Part shown: one piece after another, positions 6,400 through 7,601 of the stretch
Position numbering within the stretch: position 1 is the stretch's first letter
Layout: every line of letters begins with the position of its first letter
Assembly: GCA_900767195.1 (NCBI GenBank)
Contig: CAAFYG010000039.1
Coordinates: forward strand, 1-7,601
Direction: 5' to 3'
Source: Clostridia bacterium
GTDB taxonomy: Bacteria > Bacillota > Clostridia > Christensenellales > Borkfalkiaceae
DNA length: 7,601 nucleotides
Translations under genes and position numbers: made by a program
Notes under the pieces: model-generated
What the model saw: the letters and a program-made list of their open reading frames with translations, nothing else
What the model was told of the DNA's origin: nothing
The model's database searches: none

Positions 6400-6428
6400 T
6401 GCCGCGTCTCCTTGTATCGTAGCGAACT

Positions 6429-7541
6429 TTAAAAACGAAAATCTTTATCTGAAAGTGCGTTCGTGCCGTAGCGCGCCGCGATAAAATCGCAGATCACAAA
6501 TGCAGTCACGCTGTCGATCACGGGGCAGATCCGCCGCACGATTGCAGGGTCGTGTCTGCCTTTTAAGGTAAGAATCGCGTTTTCGTGCGTTTGCATATTC
6601 ACCGTATTCTGCGGTTTCGAAATGGAAGCCGTCGGTTTCACGGCGCAGGTGAATATGATGGGCATGCCGTTTGTGATGCCGCCGTTGACGCCGCCGCTAT
6701 GATTTGTGCGCGTAAGAATTTTTCCGTTGCCATTCACGTAAAATTCGTCGTTTGCTTCGCTTCCGCGCATGTTCGCAAGAGCAAATCCCGCGCCGAATTC
6801 CACGCCTTTCACGCCGCCGAGCGAAAATAAAGCGTGCGATAATACGCCTTCAACGCTGTCGAACCACGGCTCGCCCAAGCCGGGGGGAAGTCCGCACACC
6901 GCCGTTTCGATTGTGCCGCCTGCGCTGTCGTTTTCCGCGGAGGCGGATAAAATCGCCGAAAGCATTTCTTCGTGTTTTTTTGTGCTTAATACGGGGAAAA
7001 TTTCGTCTTTCAACCGCGCGATTTCCGCTGCGGGGTCAAGAGAAAAACGCTCGTCCGATACGCCGCCGCAAGAGAGAATGTGGCTTCCGATCGTAACGCC
7101 TTTGTTTTCGAGAGCCTGCAATAAAATCGCGCCCGCCGCCACGATCGCCGCCGTAATTCGCCCCGAAAAATGCCCGCCGCCGCGATAATCTTCAAAACCG
7201 CCGTACTTCACGTGCGCCGCGTAATCGGCATGCGAAGGGCGGGGCAACGCGGAAATTTCGCCGTAATCGCCGCTTCTCGTATCTTCGTTCGGAATAATTA
7301 AGGCAAGCGGCGAACCGGTGGAAAATCCGTCTTTCACGCCGCTTAAAATGCGAAATTCGTCCTTTTCTCGCCGCGCCGTGTCCGATTTCAACTGCGGACG
7401 GCGCAAAGAAAGCCGCCGTGCGATAAATTCTTCGTCGATTTTCAAGCCGGGCGCAAGCCCGTCTACAACTACGCCCACCGCCGCGCCATGGCTTTCGCCG
7501 AACAGCGTTAAAATAACCGAGCTGCCGAAGCTGTTTTTCAA
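6429..7541 (-). CDS. aroC: Chorismate synthase (TTG start)
   Basis: It converts EPSP to chorismate by a 1,4-elimination that needs reduced FMN. The protein has 370 aa and is full length. Family signatures run end to end: FGESHG (14-19, H18), RPSHAD (101-106, H104), the first signature GGGHFSGR (121-128), GVKGVEFG (243-250), NHSGG with GGITNG (280-292), KPQNTV (309-314) and GRHDP (328-332). The N-terminus FGSSVILTLFGESHG aligns with the usual start of the family, and no ATG or GTG lies in frame upstream before a stop. The TTG at 7539-7541, preceded by AAGGGGG with an 8-nt spacer, is therefore the start. It overlaps the stop of the preceding reading frame by 4 nt. The stop is 29 nt before aroE-aroK. 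Confidence 0.97.
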   Translation of the reverse strand: MKNSFGSSVILTLFGESHGAAVGVVVDGLAPGLKIDEEFIARRLSLRRPQLKSDTARREKDEFRILSGVKDGFSTGSPLALIIPNEDTRSGDYGEISALPRPSHADYAAHVKYGGFEDYRGGGHFSGRITAAIVAAGAILLQALENKGVTIGSHILSCGGVSDERFSLDPAAEIARLKDEIFPVLSTKKHEEMLSAILSASAENDSAGGTIETAVCGLPPGLGEPWFDSVEGVLSHALFSLGGVKGVEFGAGFALANMRGSEANDEFYVNGNGKILTRTNHSGGVNGGITNGMPIIFTCAVKPTASISKPQNTVNMQTHENAILTLKGRHDPAIVRRICPVIDSVTAFVICDFIAARYGTNALSDKDFRF

Positions 7542-7601
7542 CCTAAAGACCCCCTTGTTTTTTCCGCAAACGTATCAAACGGCATTTCTTTCATTTCGTA
7601 T
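7538..7601 (-). CDS. C-terminal tail of an unidentified upstream gene (partial)
   Basis: A frame open to the window edge encodes 20 residues ending MPFDTFAEKTRGSLG and stops at TGA (7538-7540). That stop overlaps the aroC TTG start as TTGA, the same 4-nt geometry as the tyrA/aroF junction. This supports a real, translationally coupled upstream gene, although 20 open codons alone could occur by chance. The operon lacks aroB, chorismate mutase and pheA here, so one of those is a natural guess. I do not recognise the tail as belonging to any of them. Confidence 0.5.
   Translation of the reverse strand, partial: YEMKEMPFDTFAEKTRGSLG
7550..7556 (-). promoter_or_regulatory. Ribosome binding site that fixes the aroC TTG start
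   Basis: AAGGGGG on the minus strand lies 8 nt before the TTG codon. It lies within the closing codons of the upstream frame. The good spacing, plus the lack of any in-frame ATG, supports TTG initiation, the only non-ATG start among the seven complete genes. Confidence 0.75.

Noticed and set aside
1081..7200. Many GATC, often CGATCG, sites across the genes
   Set aside because: My hand count of about 47 in the window is only moderately above the roughly 30 expected from uniform base use, and codon and dipeptide preferences can explain it.

Overview
The window holds most of an aromatic amino acid (shikimate/chorismate/tyrosine) biosynthesis operon, read entirely from the minus strand, followed by a tRNA gene. 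The organism looks like an anaerobic Firmicute of class Clostridia, probably an uncultured gut-type lineage. I base this on strong AGGAGG-type ribosome sites, mid-range GC with A-rich spacers, an AroE-AroK fusion, and protein motifs I recognise from clostridial homologues (the short-hairpin DAHP synthase, an ESGSTLR-type EPSP synthase and a Clostridia-type class I aminotransferase). This placement is from memory of the families, not from a database search.

Layout in the direction of transcription (right to left): a 20-codon tail of an unidentified gene enters from the right edge and overlaps the TTG start of aroC (chorismate synthase) by 4 nt. Then come an aroE-aroK fusion (shikimate dehydrogenase plus shikimate kinase), aroQ (type II dehydroquinase), aroA (EPSP synthase), tyrA (prephenate dehydrogenase), a class I-alpha DAHP synthase (aroF/G type) and a PLP-dependent aminotransferase. 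Spacing is tight throughout: a 4-nt overlap at aroC's start, 29 nt, 29 nt, 2 nt, a 14-nt overlap, a 4-nt overlap and 23 nt. After the aminotransferase a 95-nt gap carries a strong promoter for tRNA-Ala(GGC). A long imperfect hairpin follows the tRNA at the left edge.

Together the genes cover DAHP formation, dehydroquinate to chorismate, prephenate to 4-hydroxyphenylpyruvate and a final transamination. Three steps are not in the window: dehydroquinate synthase (aroB), chorismate mutase and prephenate dehydratase (pheA). The cut-off upstream gene could be one of these, but its visible tail does not identify it.

No mobile element, CRISPR array, plus-strand gene or clearly new system is visible. 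The points most worth a second look are the Asn in the shikimate kinase P-loop where Ser/Thr is expected, the AroE-AroK fusion itself, the shortened effector hairpin of the DAHP synthase, and the hairpin immediately 3' of the tRNA.
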